From Bryoerythrophyllum caledonicum (taxonomy: Eukaryota; Streptophyta; Bryopsida; Pottiales; Pottiaceae): a DNA stretch of 64,000 bases. The stretch spans positions 6,217,519 through 6,281,518 of the forward strand of contig OZ020521.1 of NCBI GenBank assembly GCA_963971425.1, in the 5' to 3' direction. The position numbers and the translations under genes were made by a program. The notes beneath the pieces are model-generated. The model saw only the letters and a program-made list of their open reading frames with translations. It was not told where the DNA came from and ran no database searches. Below are positions 33,480-45,388 of the stretch, in pieces. Every line of letters starts with the position of its first letter. Position 1 is the stretch's first letter.

Positions 33480-35311
33480 AAGTCGCTTTGCTCTAGGATA
33501 AACTATGAGTTATGAACTATGAGTTATGAGCTACAAACCATGGACTTATATTATAGTTGAGCAAACAAGCTTTTTTGGTGGCAAATAGGTCAATACAATG
33601 CAATTCAAGATATGCTTCTATAGTTTTGACAGATTATACACAATTATATTTTTGGTAGTCCTTTTGATATATTTCATTTTAGTATTCCTTTGCAACACTT
33701 TTGAATTGTTTGATTATGTGTATTTTTGCATATAATAAACAATGAGGTGCTTCACACTTTTTCACTACATTGCGTGTTTTATTATTATATTTCTTATAAA
33801 TTGTATTTGTAGTGAGGTACTCTGAAATCATTATTATAATATAAAACTTATATATAAAGAATGAAGGTACATGATTGTAGTTTTGTATAAATAATTGTGA
33901 ATTTGATTGGGAATCATGTATTCTCTAAAAAGTCTTAGCAGATAGAGAAAATAAATTACTTATGTGAACATGAAGAAGTCAGTGTTTAATGCTAGAGATG
34001 TGTAAATTCACTATTAAAAACATGCTAAAATCTTGCCAATAATTTTTATAAAATAATTGTGGAAAAACTTGACATTTCCGACCGGCAATAAATGCACTTG
34101 GCTAAGTGCATAATTGCTTATTTGCGCGTTTACAATGAACAAACCAAATGCTAATTCATCACCAAACTACATCAAGAAAAAATATGAAATGAACATTACC
34201 AATACCATCACAAATTCACAAACAACAAACAAGAGAAGATGAATAATACTAAATACCATCACACATTATTCACAAACAACAAAATAACGATGAAACAAAT
34301 TATGACTAAAACTTGCATATGATGTAGCTTATTATTAAACCCCTAAAGGCCCAAGAGTCCCCTCCGGAGAGTGTAAGAGTCTCCTCCGGGGACTTTTGGG
34401 CCTTAGGGATTAAGTCATGAAAAAGGGGAAGGTATAGTTGGAAAGTAAAAGTAAAAGTAAAAGTAAAAACAAAAGTAAAAGAAGAAAGGTAGATGTGCAT
34501 GGTGTGGTTTGCACCTTTACTTTTGTTGAGTCCAAAATCAAGAAATTACTCTAGAAATATAATTGTACCTATTTGTAGTTGTGCAATTATAATAGGTATT
34601 TGTGAAAGTAAAAGAGTTAGGGGTTGAATGCACTTTTACTTTTATACTTTCATCCTACTTGAAAAATAAAAGCATGTTCTAACATATCATCTTCTAAAAG
34701 TAACTTTGTAATGTCTTTATTAGTCTCTCTATATAATAAATGGCTAAGGCCAATAAATGGCCAAGGCCAATAAATGGCCAAGGCCAATAGTACCTAGGCA
34801 TCCCAAAATGTGACATGTGGCAATATCCGGGTCACTTTTACTTTATATATGTCGAAAATCCGGGTTATTAAATAATGGGCATATGTTTACTTAATTGAGG
34901 ATTATCATTGGCCAGTTGAGGACAACAAGGAGTCTACTACACTAAACACTAAATATAGTGTGGATTCATTATTGATGTGGATCACCCATACTAATTTCCA
35001 TCAAAGCATGTGCATGCCAAGTTCTGATTGGATATTTGTTCTTAAGCAAGTGTGTGTCAATCAACAATTGCATGTAAATTTTCAATTAGTGTAGGAAATT
35101 CAAATAGTCTAGTCTACATTATATTCAGGGAACGTGTAGTTGCTTAATATTTATTCCATAATGGTTGCAATGAAGGTTTTCACTTCCTACTTTCACATTA
35201 AATAAAAAGCTTCCTATAGCAACCTTGAAGTCGCTCCATGAACAGAAAAAGTCATGAAATTTCGGAAAAGCAAAAGAAAAAGGAACAGATCTTGTAGTGA
35301 ACATTCTTTTC
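33480..35311. other. AT-rich intergenic DNA
   Basis: No gene supported. 34333-34412 is a hairpin-like remnant of the 0.8-kb TIR family: AAACCCCTAAAGGCCCAAGA and its near inverted copy CTTTTGGGCCTTAGGG about 40 bp apart, with CTCCGG at the turn on both sides. A (AAAAGTAAAAGT)n tract lies at 34445-34485. At 34737-34795 GGCCAATAAATGGCCAA is repeated three times. Confidence 0.5.
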
Positions 35312-35805
35312 TAAGAGCATCTCCACCCCTGGCAAGAAACTCCCACGCCTGGGGAAGATTTAGGTGTGGGCCAAGGGAGACGGGGGAGAGTTATCCTCCC
35401 CTCCCCGCACCCGCAGCCAGCTGCAGCTGGCCGGCAGCTTCAGGATTTTTTTTATTTTTTAAAAAAAATATATATATAGAAAATTTATTTATAAAAAAAA
35501 ATTATTTTTTGTCCCAATGTTTTCTTTTGTTTTTTTTTCAAAAAAAATCAGAATATATATATTTTTAATTTTAAAAAAAATTCCAACCGCACCACTCTCG
35601 GCATGCCACGTGGCATGTCGGGAGTGGAGGGGCTGAAACTGCAAACCCCGGGGAGCTGGGTGCCGAACCCCAGTTCCCCGTACAGGGGCCCGAAGAACGG
35701 TAGTTTCCTGCACCGATGCCCCGTTTTGGGGCATGCAGTGTGGGCGTTCCACCCACCCCGCGCTGCCAATTTGGCGGTTTGGGGTGCGGGGTGGAGATGC
35801 TCTTA
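35312..35805. mobile_element. AGAGCATCTCCACCCC TIR element, copy 1
   Basis: Starts TAAGAGCATCTCCACCCC and ends GGGGTGGAGATGCTCTTA, an exact 18-bp inverted repeat. About 494 bp with GC-rich flanks and an AT-rich centre, no coding domain. Related copies with the same termini lie at 39622-40033 and 45386-45764. Ends of the GAGCATCTCCA type are common among plant MITEs; superfamily not assigned. Confidence 0.8.
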
Positions 35806-35936
35806 CTCATCCATGATCCCATCCATACGGTAGAATATACGGTCACCAACTCGAGGACCTCGATGATGCTGTGGTTGTAAACTCCGTCAGTTGCACTACA
35901 TATGTGCATTAAAGTACTTCTATTTTAATACTTAAC

Positions 35937-36167
35937 CCTTAAACGTCAGATGGTGCCACTGGTGGCCATCGTATTCTACATGTACCGTGTCGTATTTGAA
36001 CATGATATGGTTCTGATATTGAAATGACTCCCGAATGAAAGATGTTAGTTGAAGATTCTTCAATCCAAAGGTTTAAGTCTTGCTAAACAGTAATACATTT
36101 TCTATTTCTATAGAGTAAAATACGGTCTTGTACATACGGTTCCCGATTGACGTTTAAGGGTGAATGC
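35937..36167. mobile_element. Short TIR element (CCCTTAAACGTCA ends)
   Basis: CCCTTAAACGTCA at about 35936 and its exact inverted copy TGACGTTTAAGGG at about 36149-36161 bound roughly 225 bp without an ORF. It lies about 360 bp before the first ATG of the pseudouridine glycosidase gene. TTAACCCCTAAACG at 6448 resembles one end. Confidence 0.65.
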
Positions 36168-36521
36168 ACATCGTCACATCTGATTTAGGCATCGATTGCA
36201 TTCTTAGCATCGGCATTTAGGGTTTATGGTTTACGGAATCTTTCTCTCAAAGAAATCCAGTGCCTGTGTTGGATTTCAACCAAAGATCAAGCCATGAAGG
36301 TGGGTTTGTCTGAGAATGCAATTGCGGTATGTGTATGTGGGATGGAGTTTGGGTGATGAGAGCGTTGAAGGGTTCCTTTCTTCTGATGATCTGGTGGGCA
36401 TGTGTTGCATATGTGTTGAGTAGAAGAAGGAACGTCGGCGCCAAGCTTCTTTGAATGTATAAAGCGATCATCTCTGGAATATTTCATTTGGGGTTGTTGT
36501 TATGAAGCATCACAGGTGAAG

Positions 36522-39122
36522 ATGATTGACTTTGGATATGAGAAAGTGCTGAAAGCAGGACCTGTTGGCAGTGCAGCGCTGTTCAAGCTTAGAGTTAGCA
36601 GCGCCGCTCGTGCTGTGACTATACCACATCTAAGAGCAAACTCTCAAGCCATGGAGTGGGGTGGGTCGAGGAGGACTCAGACGCGGGTTGCCACCATCGC
36701 TCGCCATCTATCACCAGCTCTCTGTTCGGCATCAAATCCATTCATGGTACGATTAGTCATGATATCTGGTCTGGAAGGCAACATCTTTATCCTACAGTAG
36801 ACGCAATCTTTGCTCTAACCCTAATTCCTCTCGCAGCAGGTGAGCAACCAGGTGAATGATTATGGAGGAATACAAATCAAAGCAGATGTGAGAGATGCGC
36901 TGGAGAGAGGTCTCCCTGTGGTTGCTCTAGAATCAACAATCATATCGCATGGTACCTTGTCAAAGCACTTTGACCTAATTGGAGTAGCTAGATGCTATTA
37001 AACATTCAAGTACCAGAGTGTTTGTTCACTATATTTGGGCATGTGAGAACACTATGATAAAGTTGGAGAGGAATGTGCTTCATTATGCAGGCATGCCATA
37101 TCCACAAAACTTTGAAACCGTAAGAGAAGTGGAAGCTATTGTGCGAGAGACTGGTGCTGTGCCAGCTACCATTGCCATCCTTGACGGCGTCCCTTGCATT
37201 GGTACAACTGGAACCTGATTACACCATTCGCTTGGAGTTTTCTCTACTGGTATGTATCATCAGGTTTTTACTTATTTGTTGTTTGACGACAGGTCTAGAA
37301 GACGGTGAACTGCAAAAGCTTGCGCAGCTTGGGAACAGAACAGTAAAGACGTCTCGTAGAGATATTGCCCATGTTGTAAGTTGCTGACCAATTGCTTTCA
37401 GATGAGGTGGAGCCATTTTCTTTCAGACTTTTTTCTCTGGTCTCACGACTTCAGGTCGTATTCAGATTGCCAATAAAAAGACTGGAGCGACCACAGTTTC
37501 TGCCACCATGTTCTTCGCCGCCAAAGTTAGAATTCTTTTCCTGTCAACTCATCTTTTTCTGCTATGAATCTGGACCAGCATCTCGAGGTCTCGTTGAATC
37601 ATGTCTTTTCTGGGCTCACAGGTGGGCATCAATGTTTTTGTAACTGGTGGCATTGGGGGCGTCCATCGAGAGGGTGAAACAAGTAAAATTTTCCTATCAT
37701 ATGCTCATTTGTATGCATTTGGAATTTTGGTATTAGACAAAGCATGTTCCTCATGAGATATCGTAATATTTTACTTGTGGACTTTGTTCACTTCGTTTAC
37801 TTTCTAACTTGTTTTTCACTTGTGAGGCCTGGTTTCGTGTGGCTCATTCGCCGATGATGATGTGCTTTGTGTGTATAATTTTGCAGCCATGGACGTGTCG
37901 TCAGATTTGACTGAACTTGGTCGAACAGTTGTTACTGTTGTGTGCGCTGGTGTCAAATCCATCCTGGATATTCCGAGGACGCTTGAGTATCTAGTATGCG
38001 CTATGAACCTCTTTCTGCTGAAGTGTACCTTCAGAGAGTAATTTCACATTAGTGAACTTTTCCTGAGGCGGGTGTTCTTACGGTGCAGGAAACTCAAGGA
38101 GTGACAGTGATTGGTTACGGAACTGATGAGTTTCCGGCGTTCTTTACCCCAAGAAGTGGCTGCAAGGTAATACCCTAGCATAACAAGCTTCTCATTAGTT
38201 GCACACTTCTCAAGAAGAGATTTGAAAACTATTTCTTGCGTGTGGTGCAGGCTCCATCGCGTGTGAATACACCAGAAGAATGTGCTGCAATAGCTGGTAT
38301 ATTTCTCTCAAATGCTTATTGCACACATTCACAGACGATTGCAGATTGAATCTGTATCAAATCAGTTGATTCCTCTCTCTATCGGTTCAAATGAGTCCAA
38401 AGAGCTGTGTCAATTGCGCTAGAATGGGCTCGAGTGCAGGTTGTTTCCGTTTAAGGTCTTTCTGCATCTTGAAAACATCAACGTTTCCTCTCTTAGTTTC
38501 ATCTTGTATTGCAGCGGCGAATTTGAATATGGGTCTTCAAAGCGGAATCCTGGTTGGTGTGCCAATTCCAGCCCACAATGCAGCTGCAGCTGAGCCTGTA
38601 GAGGCTGCGATTCAGACCTCCTTAAAAGAGTTGAAGTAAGTTTCATGATGGAAACTATCTCCTAAAGCTGCATTCTTCTTTTTAAGGGAAAAAAGCAGTA
38701 CATATATTAACCTGTTCATAAATGTTCAGTTGCCTCAGTGTACATTAGAGATTCTGTGTCAATGGGCTTGAGTGCAGGCTGTTTCCATTGGATGCTGGTT
38801 TTGAGGAATCAATGTTGTATCTGTCTGACATGTACATGAGCCTGTTATTTGCAGGGAAAACAACATTTCGGGAGCTGCAGTAACCCCTTATGTACTGAAA
38901 CGCGTCAATGAGCTGACTGGAGGTGCCTCTCTGGCTGCAAGTATCCTTCCTTAAACATAGATGAATTGCTGGTTCCCTTTGCTTCATGAAGTAGATGTGG
39001 ATGTCATTTAATACTACTTGAGTTCCTTGATTCCTACTTCAGATATTGCACTGATAAAGAACAATGCTCGGGTAGGATCACAAATTGCCATTGCGACTGC
39101 AGCATTAGTGGAGGGGTCATGA
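36522..39122 (+). CDS. PUMY: Pseudouridine-5'-phosphate glycosidase, 12 exons
   Basis: Cleaves pseudouridine 5'-phosphate to uracil and ribose 5-phosphate, the second step of pseudouridine salvage; family IndA/PsuG. Exons: 36522-36746, 36840-36951, 37091-37201, 37293-37375, 37466-37525, 37622-37682, 37887-37993, 38089-38166, 38251-38296, 38515-38635, 38855-38940, 39043-39122. All introns are GT-AG and the phases agree throughout. Landmarks: [95 protein letters not shown]. The product is 389 residues from ATG 36522 or 346 from ATG 36651; the family length of about 330 favours the second. No kinase domain is fused, as in Arabidopsis PUMY. In plants the enzyme is reported in peroxisomes; I see no clear terminal PTS1 (it ends VEGS). 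Confidence 0.93.
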
Positions 39123-39129
39123 GCATTTG

Positions 39130-39621
39130 TGTCTGCCAATCTTGAGTCTCTCTCAATGGCAGCATGACTTGGGAAGTCATTCTTTGCTGGAGTACACTCA
39201 TCCCTCATATAAGTCATAGCCAAGTATAGCACCGGTGGATGGGTCTGGTAAGAACTTACTAGAGGCTAAAACATAGTTCAAACTTAGCAGAGGGCTTTGG
39301 AACTTCAGCCTGACCAGCACCTCCATCCACGTCAGCAGAGGTTGTAAATTTGCAGAGGTTATTTAGCAGATCATAACTTATCTAAGGGCTGAGTGTAATT
39401 GCATTCATTCAGGAACGTATCCTTGGTGAGCCATTCAATCTTGTGGCCGAAGCAGAGACACCGTTATGAGGATGTTGCGGAATGGAAGCAACCTCTAAGC
39501 TAATCAGAATTTGCGGTTTCTAGCGAACCATCTCTTGATTGCGAACCATCTCTTCTAGCGAACCATCTCTTGGAGACCTCCAGCATGCTGGGACTTTCCT
39601 GTGGTTGAACTGCTATTGATC
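39130..39621. other. 3' flank of the pseudouridine glycosidase gene
   Basis: No gene. GCGAACCATCTCTTCTAGCG-type 20-bp tandem copies lie at 39522-39572. No unambiguous polyadenylation signal picked out. Confidence 0.4.
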
Positions 39622-40033
39622 TTAGAGCATCTGCACTGGGGCGTGGGGCCCCGCGAAAAATGCCCGTTATTCTGTCATGATGTGTGTGAAAGTCACACGG
39701 GAAACGGTCACCCGCTAAAACGGTCGTCTGGGGCCTGGGGATTACCTGCATGTAACAGCAAAGGAGCTTGCAATGCCGGGCCTATGCCAAAAACGACCAT
39801 CTCCGTCCTCCACTCAGTGCCCGCCACGTGTCCGTCGGTGAGTAGCTACGGCACTCAAGTTTCCTTTCTTACATCAGTTTCCTTTGCGTTTCCGTTTCCC
39901 CAACATCGTTTCTGTTTCCCCAGCCAATCCTTTCCCGCTTCCGGTGCACGCCCTCCTAACCAGTTTCGCTCCTGTATCCGCTCTTCACGCATCTTTACCG
40001 CCCTGGCATGGAAAATTCCCCGCCAGGGTTGGA
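39622..40033. mobile_element. AGAGCATCTCCACCCC TIR element, copy 2
   Basis: TTAGAGCATCTGCACTGGGG at the left and CAGGGTTGGAGATGCTTCTA at the right are imperfect inverted repeats of the same family as 35312-35805. GC-rich interior, no ORF with a domain. Confidence 0.65.
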
Positions 40034-40124
40034 GATGCTTCTAGTCCAGCTAGAATTACCGAAGCCTAGTCTCTAATTCGGTAGATGACATGAATTGTTG
40101 CTGGTTTTGCATGTTCTAAGGATA

Positions 40125-40675
40125 TAAGGTAGAGACACCCGATTCCGATCAGCCACCCAATTCCGATGATTAGAGTGTGCATGGCATGGTGCATGAAAGT
40201 GGCAAATGCTTGAAATGGTGCATGAAATGATCCAAAACCGATAACTCAAAATCTGAAAACACTAGTCATTATCGGCATTGGGTCATGATGTGTACAATTT
40301 TGGGTTGCTCCACCTCAATTAAGCTCTCATTGGTGGCATTGCCTCAAAAGTTGAACAAGGCCGATCCGTATTGGGTACCCTCCATGAATTGGTTATCCAT
40401 GGCATGTCTTCTCTCTTTTACTCACTCTCACATATTGGCATTGGGAGAAGGAGGGCACCAAATCTCACCTACTCTAGAGTTTGATTATGGGCTCCGGTGG
40501 TTTCCGGGCTTTTTAAATTCTATATCAATTCCAAATCTTTATGATTAAATTTGAAAATATATTTATTGAGTTTCATTCCTAATTCCACATCTTTCTACAT
40601 AATTGTTTTTGACATACAATGTCATTTGAGTCCCAAACTGGCTTAAGTGATCGGAATTGGGTGCCTTCTACCTTA
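40125..40675. mobile_element. TAAGGTAG TIR element, copy B
   Basis: TAAGGTAGAGACACCCGATT at the left and AATTGGGTGCCTTCTACCTTA at the right. The interior matches copy A (20130-20716), including TTGCTCCACCTCAATT and CAAAAGTTGAACAAGGCCGA. It lacks the 80-bp duplication of copy A but has its own short repeat of the ACCCAATTCCGAT motif at 40145-40165. Confidence 0.8.
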
Positions 40676-40679
40676 GATT

Positions 40680-41798
40680 GACGTACAGCGTCACATCAGT
40701 GTTCTGATGTCACGTGTTGACCTTGTACATCAACTCTAAAATGCTTCAGCCCAAGCTAAAGAAATGACTTCACCTGAACATGTATATTACTATTGTTCAT
40801 GGTGATTTAGCTCCTAGCTGTAAGTTTCATCTTGGGTAGGTTCCTATGATAGCAGATGTTTGAAACATTTATGGATATCTGGGAAGGTATTACCTTAGTA
40901 GAAATATGACTTTTTCCCACACCAGACCTCTTGCAAAAAAGTTATGTTATCAAAACCAATTTGTTTCTGGAGGCTAGAAAAATCCAACTTTTGTTGACTA
41001 CACCCCTTCTCAAATTAGATACATAAGCGTTGGTCGTATCCTAATCGAGATAAAGATAAGCTCCAACGACTAAAACGTTCAATCGACCACCAGGATCACG
41101 TCTAGTTAATAATGGTTACACAAAACTATGAGTTCCATAACTACAACTATATCACAGCAGCTACATTGCCTCTGAGCAATATTGCACCTGCAAAAAGTGT
41201 TGACCCAAAGGCAGCAATTTTACCGATAGGTTGTGCGCTGCTCAGAGGGCGAATGAAGCGATGGAGAGGAGAAGGTGCACAAGCGAACTTCATGCTACAA
41301 GAACCATTGAGAGGTTTACAAAGGAATACCGATTTTCTGCCATAGCTGATAGAAGTTGTTGGAGAATTCTGGACAGATAATCTTGTGACTCTCGGAGATG
41401 GAAACTCCAACTTCCCCTGAGGAAACACGACAAGAGTGGTCAATCCTGAATTAGCCCCAAGTTCTGAGACCCAAATGTTATATGTGAAGTCATCCAAACT
41501 TTCAATAAAATACCCCTCTATTGGTTCATAACACGACTCTTTCCTCGTAGCTATCAGATGAATGGAAGTCTCTCAATTAGAATCCTAAAGTACAGAAGAG
41601 CTTCGTAAACTAAAGCCAAAAAGCCACCCTTAAGAATGAAGGAGAGGTCATGAATCTTAGCCGCCTTGTTCCTCTTCGACCTGGTTGTGGATATTTAGAG
41701 CTACTTAGGGCTGATTTTAAGAATTAAAAAATGAAAACAGAGGTCAAAACTCATTGCCTCACAATACAAATGACTTCAGAATGCAACAAAAGACTGGC
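40680..41798. other. Intergenic between the two repair/salvage genes
   Basis: No gene supported. A 116-codon minus-strand frame at 41497-41147 has no ATG near its start and no recognisable domain. A short inverted motif (TGACGTACAGCGTCACATCA, 40679) resembles one end of the 35937 element. Confidence 0.4.
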
Positions 41799-44614
41799 CT
41801 ACTTCAAGATGGTCCTCTTTTTACGAACCCTGAAGCCCAGTGCAGAAGAGCCTTGATCACTTGCTTGATTCCTGACACGGGCGCTGCGCCGCTTCAGTGG
41901 TTTCTCCGAGGAAGCGCTGCCCTTTACCGTGTTCTGGTCGTCTTCGAGCTTTCCAGCTTTTCTTGCTTTTGAGGAGTATTTGATGCCAGTTTTGCTGTCA
42001 ACGTTTGTCTCTATCGGAGCTGATAGGGCATCCTCGTCTTTACTTTGAGCCTTTTCTTCATCAATAGGCACCACAAACGATTCAGGTAATCCTTTGGGAT
42101 CCTCGTTCTTGTACGCTTGGTGTACCACCACTTTGCCCCCTTTGGCTACCCTCTTCTTGCTGCCACAGACGGAGCAAACTTCATATGTCACAGACGGTCC
42201 ACAGCAAGCAGGTGCCTCAATATAGTTTCTTACCAATCTACTTACATCACACCGAGTTCGTTGCGGGATGTGCATAACACTGAGGATTTGAACAATGCTA
42301 TTTTCATATTAGCTCATGAACAGAAAACACATCTACATGGATACCATAATTTCTCCATCATATCAGAAATTGGGGGCTATTGCAAGGTGAACGTATGAAA
42401 AAACTGTATAACTCGAGTAGATTTACCTCGTAGGCTTCTTTTCAGGTGATGCGCCACCATCGTCTATATCGTCACGATTCTCTGCTGAGATAGAATCAGC
42501 TTCGTCCACCGTCATCTTCCTCATAACTCGTTCGCTTACGGCAGGGGAGTCAAGGGGTGGCGGTTGACAAGCCTCGCAAGCATATACTTTTCTGTGGTGC
42601 ATATTAACCAGCAGGATTATAAGTCAGCACGCTTTAACATAAACGAACAACGAACAAGCCGAAGTAACTTATTTTGGAATGCCCAGACTATATGCCATGT
42701 CATTTCTACTTCATTCTAGAGAGATTAACTGGCATGACCTGGAAAATACAAAACAAAACAGGAAAGTGGTCAGCCTCCAGGGGAAGGAACATTGGTAAAT
42801 TTATTATATATTATTAACTGAACATTATTACAAATTGTTTAGTACCTCTGCGCTATGCTCCAGACTTTAATTACTCCACCACACTTTCCGCAAGCCTTCT
42901 GATTGTATACGTATCGCAGTTTACTTGGGACAGAACTTCGAAGAGGTTTTCCTGGCATGACATTCACCACCGCTAATCAGGAAAACATATTGCCAAGATG
43001 GAAGCCGGTTTAATTCATCTCCTAATATGGGCAACAGGGCCAGCAATGTGAAATCAAGCTTTTCTACAAAGCGCACCTGCATCTTCAGGTAATATAGTAA
43101 TGATATTGCCCACTTCTACTCCAATCTCCATTTGTCGTACGGACTGTCCAGCGCAATAGGATTTAGAAAATAGAAACTCCATATACTCACAAACAGATGA
43201 AATCTAAGAGGAAGCCACTTCCGAAGAACAGCAAAAAACTGAATAGAATGAAGACAACACCTGTTCCCACAGAAACTCAAATTTCTCACGGAACACGGTA
43301 TTCGCTGGTTGGTCTGGATGAAGTCCCACAACAAACAATATTTCTGCAGTGTAGAGGTTTGAAAACAAAATAAATAAGGCCACAACTAAACAGCGTATAG
43401 CACTGACGCAGAACTGGCAGAAGGGAAATTAAGCATGAACATAAAAGTTAGAAACTCTTACACACCTGCTCTATAGATATTGCCAATCCCAGCAACGAGT
43501 GACTGATCCATCAACACGGCACCAATACTCCGCTTCGTTTTCTGTCCACGGCTCAGTAGTCAGATGCAGCTCATAAGTTGATATAAAATTACCATCAAAA
43601 GTTGATCAAAGTGAAACCCTGACAACTACGCACATTGACAATCTTCGTTCCTATCTAGAGTCGTAGTTTCAAGTATGAATGCCTGCATACTCGCCCACAG
43701 AAGCTCCTTGTCAGCTTCCTCTCGTAATGGGTCTGGCCCCAACTCTGAGATCTTTTTCCTGCATCATAGGTGCACCAACAACAAAAGCTCAGAAAAACGA
43801 TACTATTATGCTGAAAACACACATGATGAACTCAGCCTCCCTTTGCAGTGTCATGTGATCCAATTAAACAAATGGAGAAGATCAATATATGTACCGGTAA
43901 AGCTCAATGGTGCCATAGTCACACACCATTGCACTCAAATGTGCTTCAACGCCCAATTCCTCGTTATACAACCGTAGCCGTGTAGCTTCCCTGGGCACTG
44001 GTCCTGACAATCCAAACAACAAACGGATCATCAACATACATGAGGCACATCCACACATCATCAGAGAATAGAAGAAAACACTCCATAGTACCAGGAAACT
44101 CGTATGTGCGAAAGGATCCCGACATTCCCAGATGCATGTGCACAACAACCGCCTTCACCAATACCCCATCTTCGCCCTTCTCCAACCCGGTTCCCACTTT
44201 AACCCTCTCGCGAGTGAAAAACTGATCATTCAAGCATATTAGCAACATGTTCATCATAAAATATCGCCACAGAAAAAGAGGTAAGGAAAGTCCGGTACAT
44301 GATCCTTCAACCCTAAATCCTGAATGCGGAACTCACATAAAATATGTTTTTCCCGTGTGCTTCGATACGCGAAAGGAAGTGACCATCGATAGCTGCAGCT
44401 CCATCCGCGAACCGCCCAGTGGGCGACGTCGCAGTGAATTTCTGCCATGACCCACCTCAGTAAACCAATGCAAGAGCTTTTTCTTAAAAATATGGCAATA
44501 AAACGCCGAGTCGTGAAGAAGAGATAGAGAGAGAGAGAGAGAGCGTAGTACATGTCCTTGGAGAAGCTTGCGATGCGCGAACGCAAGGCGGTGCAGCAAC
44601 GGCCCTTCGACCAT
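41799..44614 (-). CDS. Nei-family (endonuclease VIII-like) DNA glycosylase/AP lyase, 11 exons
   Basis: Removes oxidised bases and cuts at the resulting abasic site. Exons: 44614-44552, 44441-44337, 44221-44092, 44003-43895, 43758-43683, 43541-43466, 43343-43261, 43143-43077, 42972-42846, 42591-42427, 42279-41799; 493 residues. All are GT-AG except the fifth donor, where GC gives the right frame and the family spacing. Start MVEGPLLHRLAFAHRK: E3 kept, residue 2 Val where Fpg/Nei have Pro. GRFADGA and the lysine of HGKNIFY (K52) match actinobacterial Nei. HMHLGMSG, the H2TH segment LMDQSLVAGIGNIYRAEILF, and a Cys4 finger (CGKC...CEAC, with R before it) follow. A plant-style C-terminal tail of roughly 190 residues contains another Cys cluster (CCGPSVTYEVCSVCG) and a basic end (RRSARVRN, RVRKKRTILK), probably nuclear. 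Distinct from plant FPG1, which begins PELPEVE. Confidence 0.88.
44521..44543. repeat. (GA)n microsatellite in Nei intron 1
   Basis: About eleven GA units just inside the first intron of the Nei-like gene, close to the donor site at 44551. Confidence 0.85.
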
Positions 44615-44877
44615 GGCGACTTCCGAGGAGATGAAAGGGAATGCTAGTAGCTTCAGCCTGTGAAGCAAAGCCACATGATTCCAAGTTCTGTATCATGCCA
44701 ACATCCACAGCACATGGTTAACTTAATTGCAACAAAGCTCTGGAGGCCACTCCGTCGACGTCATCGTCTTTGCCTGCTTCAGACCAGCCACTGGACGATA
44801 TAGAAATCTATCAAGGGATAGATTATGCAGCACTTCATCTAGGTCTTGGTACGTTTGCTCCTGGTCTGAAGTGGGGC

Positions 44878-45388
44878 TTAGGGCGGTTTACACTATGGAC
44901 CACCAGGATTGACATAGAGAAATCATTTGTTTTCATGGTCACGGCTCTTTGTCTAGAGCTGTGATCATGAAAAATCGAAATTCATTTTTTGAGTGTCATG
45001 GTCACTTCTCGTAGTGTAAAAGTGGATATGGAACGAAACAAGTATGGGCTGATTTTTTAATGTATATCTAAAAAATCTGTGAAAAAAATCATTAAAAAAT
45101 ATTTAATGAAACGAATTTGAGCCAATGACTAATTTGGCCAATCACGACTTTGCCTTAACACCTCTTTGCCTCGAGGTGACGGATAACTTGTTGGACCAAA
45201 AAACATTATCCACTCGGCAAAAAATAGCATACTTAGGTAACCTTGAACTCCATGGTTGATCTCCTTTTTCCAAGGTAGTGTAAAGTAGACTTGGACCCGG
45301 ACAACTTCCTCGGCAAATCACAAATTTAGAGGGTCGTGGTCAATCTCAGAGGTCAATCTTTGTGGTCCATAGTATAAACTGCCCTTTA
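44878..45388. mobile_element. TIR element (GGGCGGTTTACACTATGG ends)
   Basis: GGGCGGTTTACACTATGGAC at 44881 pairs with an inverted copy ending AAACTGCCC at about 45384; the arms are about 35 bp with a few mismatches. No transposase. Its right end overlaps by two or three bases with the left end of the next element (45386-45764), so one inserted at the edge of the other or they share a target. Confidence 0.7.

Noticed and set aside
41147-41497. 116-codon minus-strand ORF with a hydrophobic C-terminus
   Set aside because: Starts at TTG with no nearby ATG or recognisable domain; a plastid-protein exon was considered but nothing supports it.
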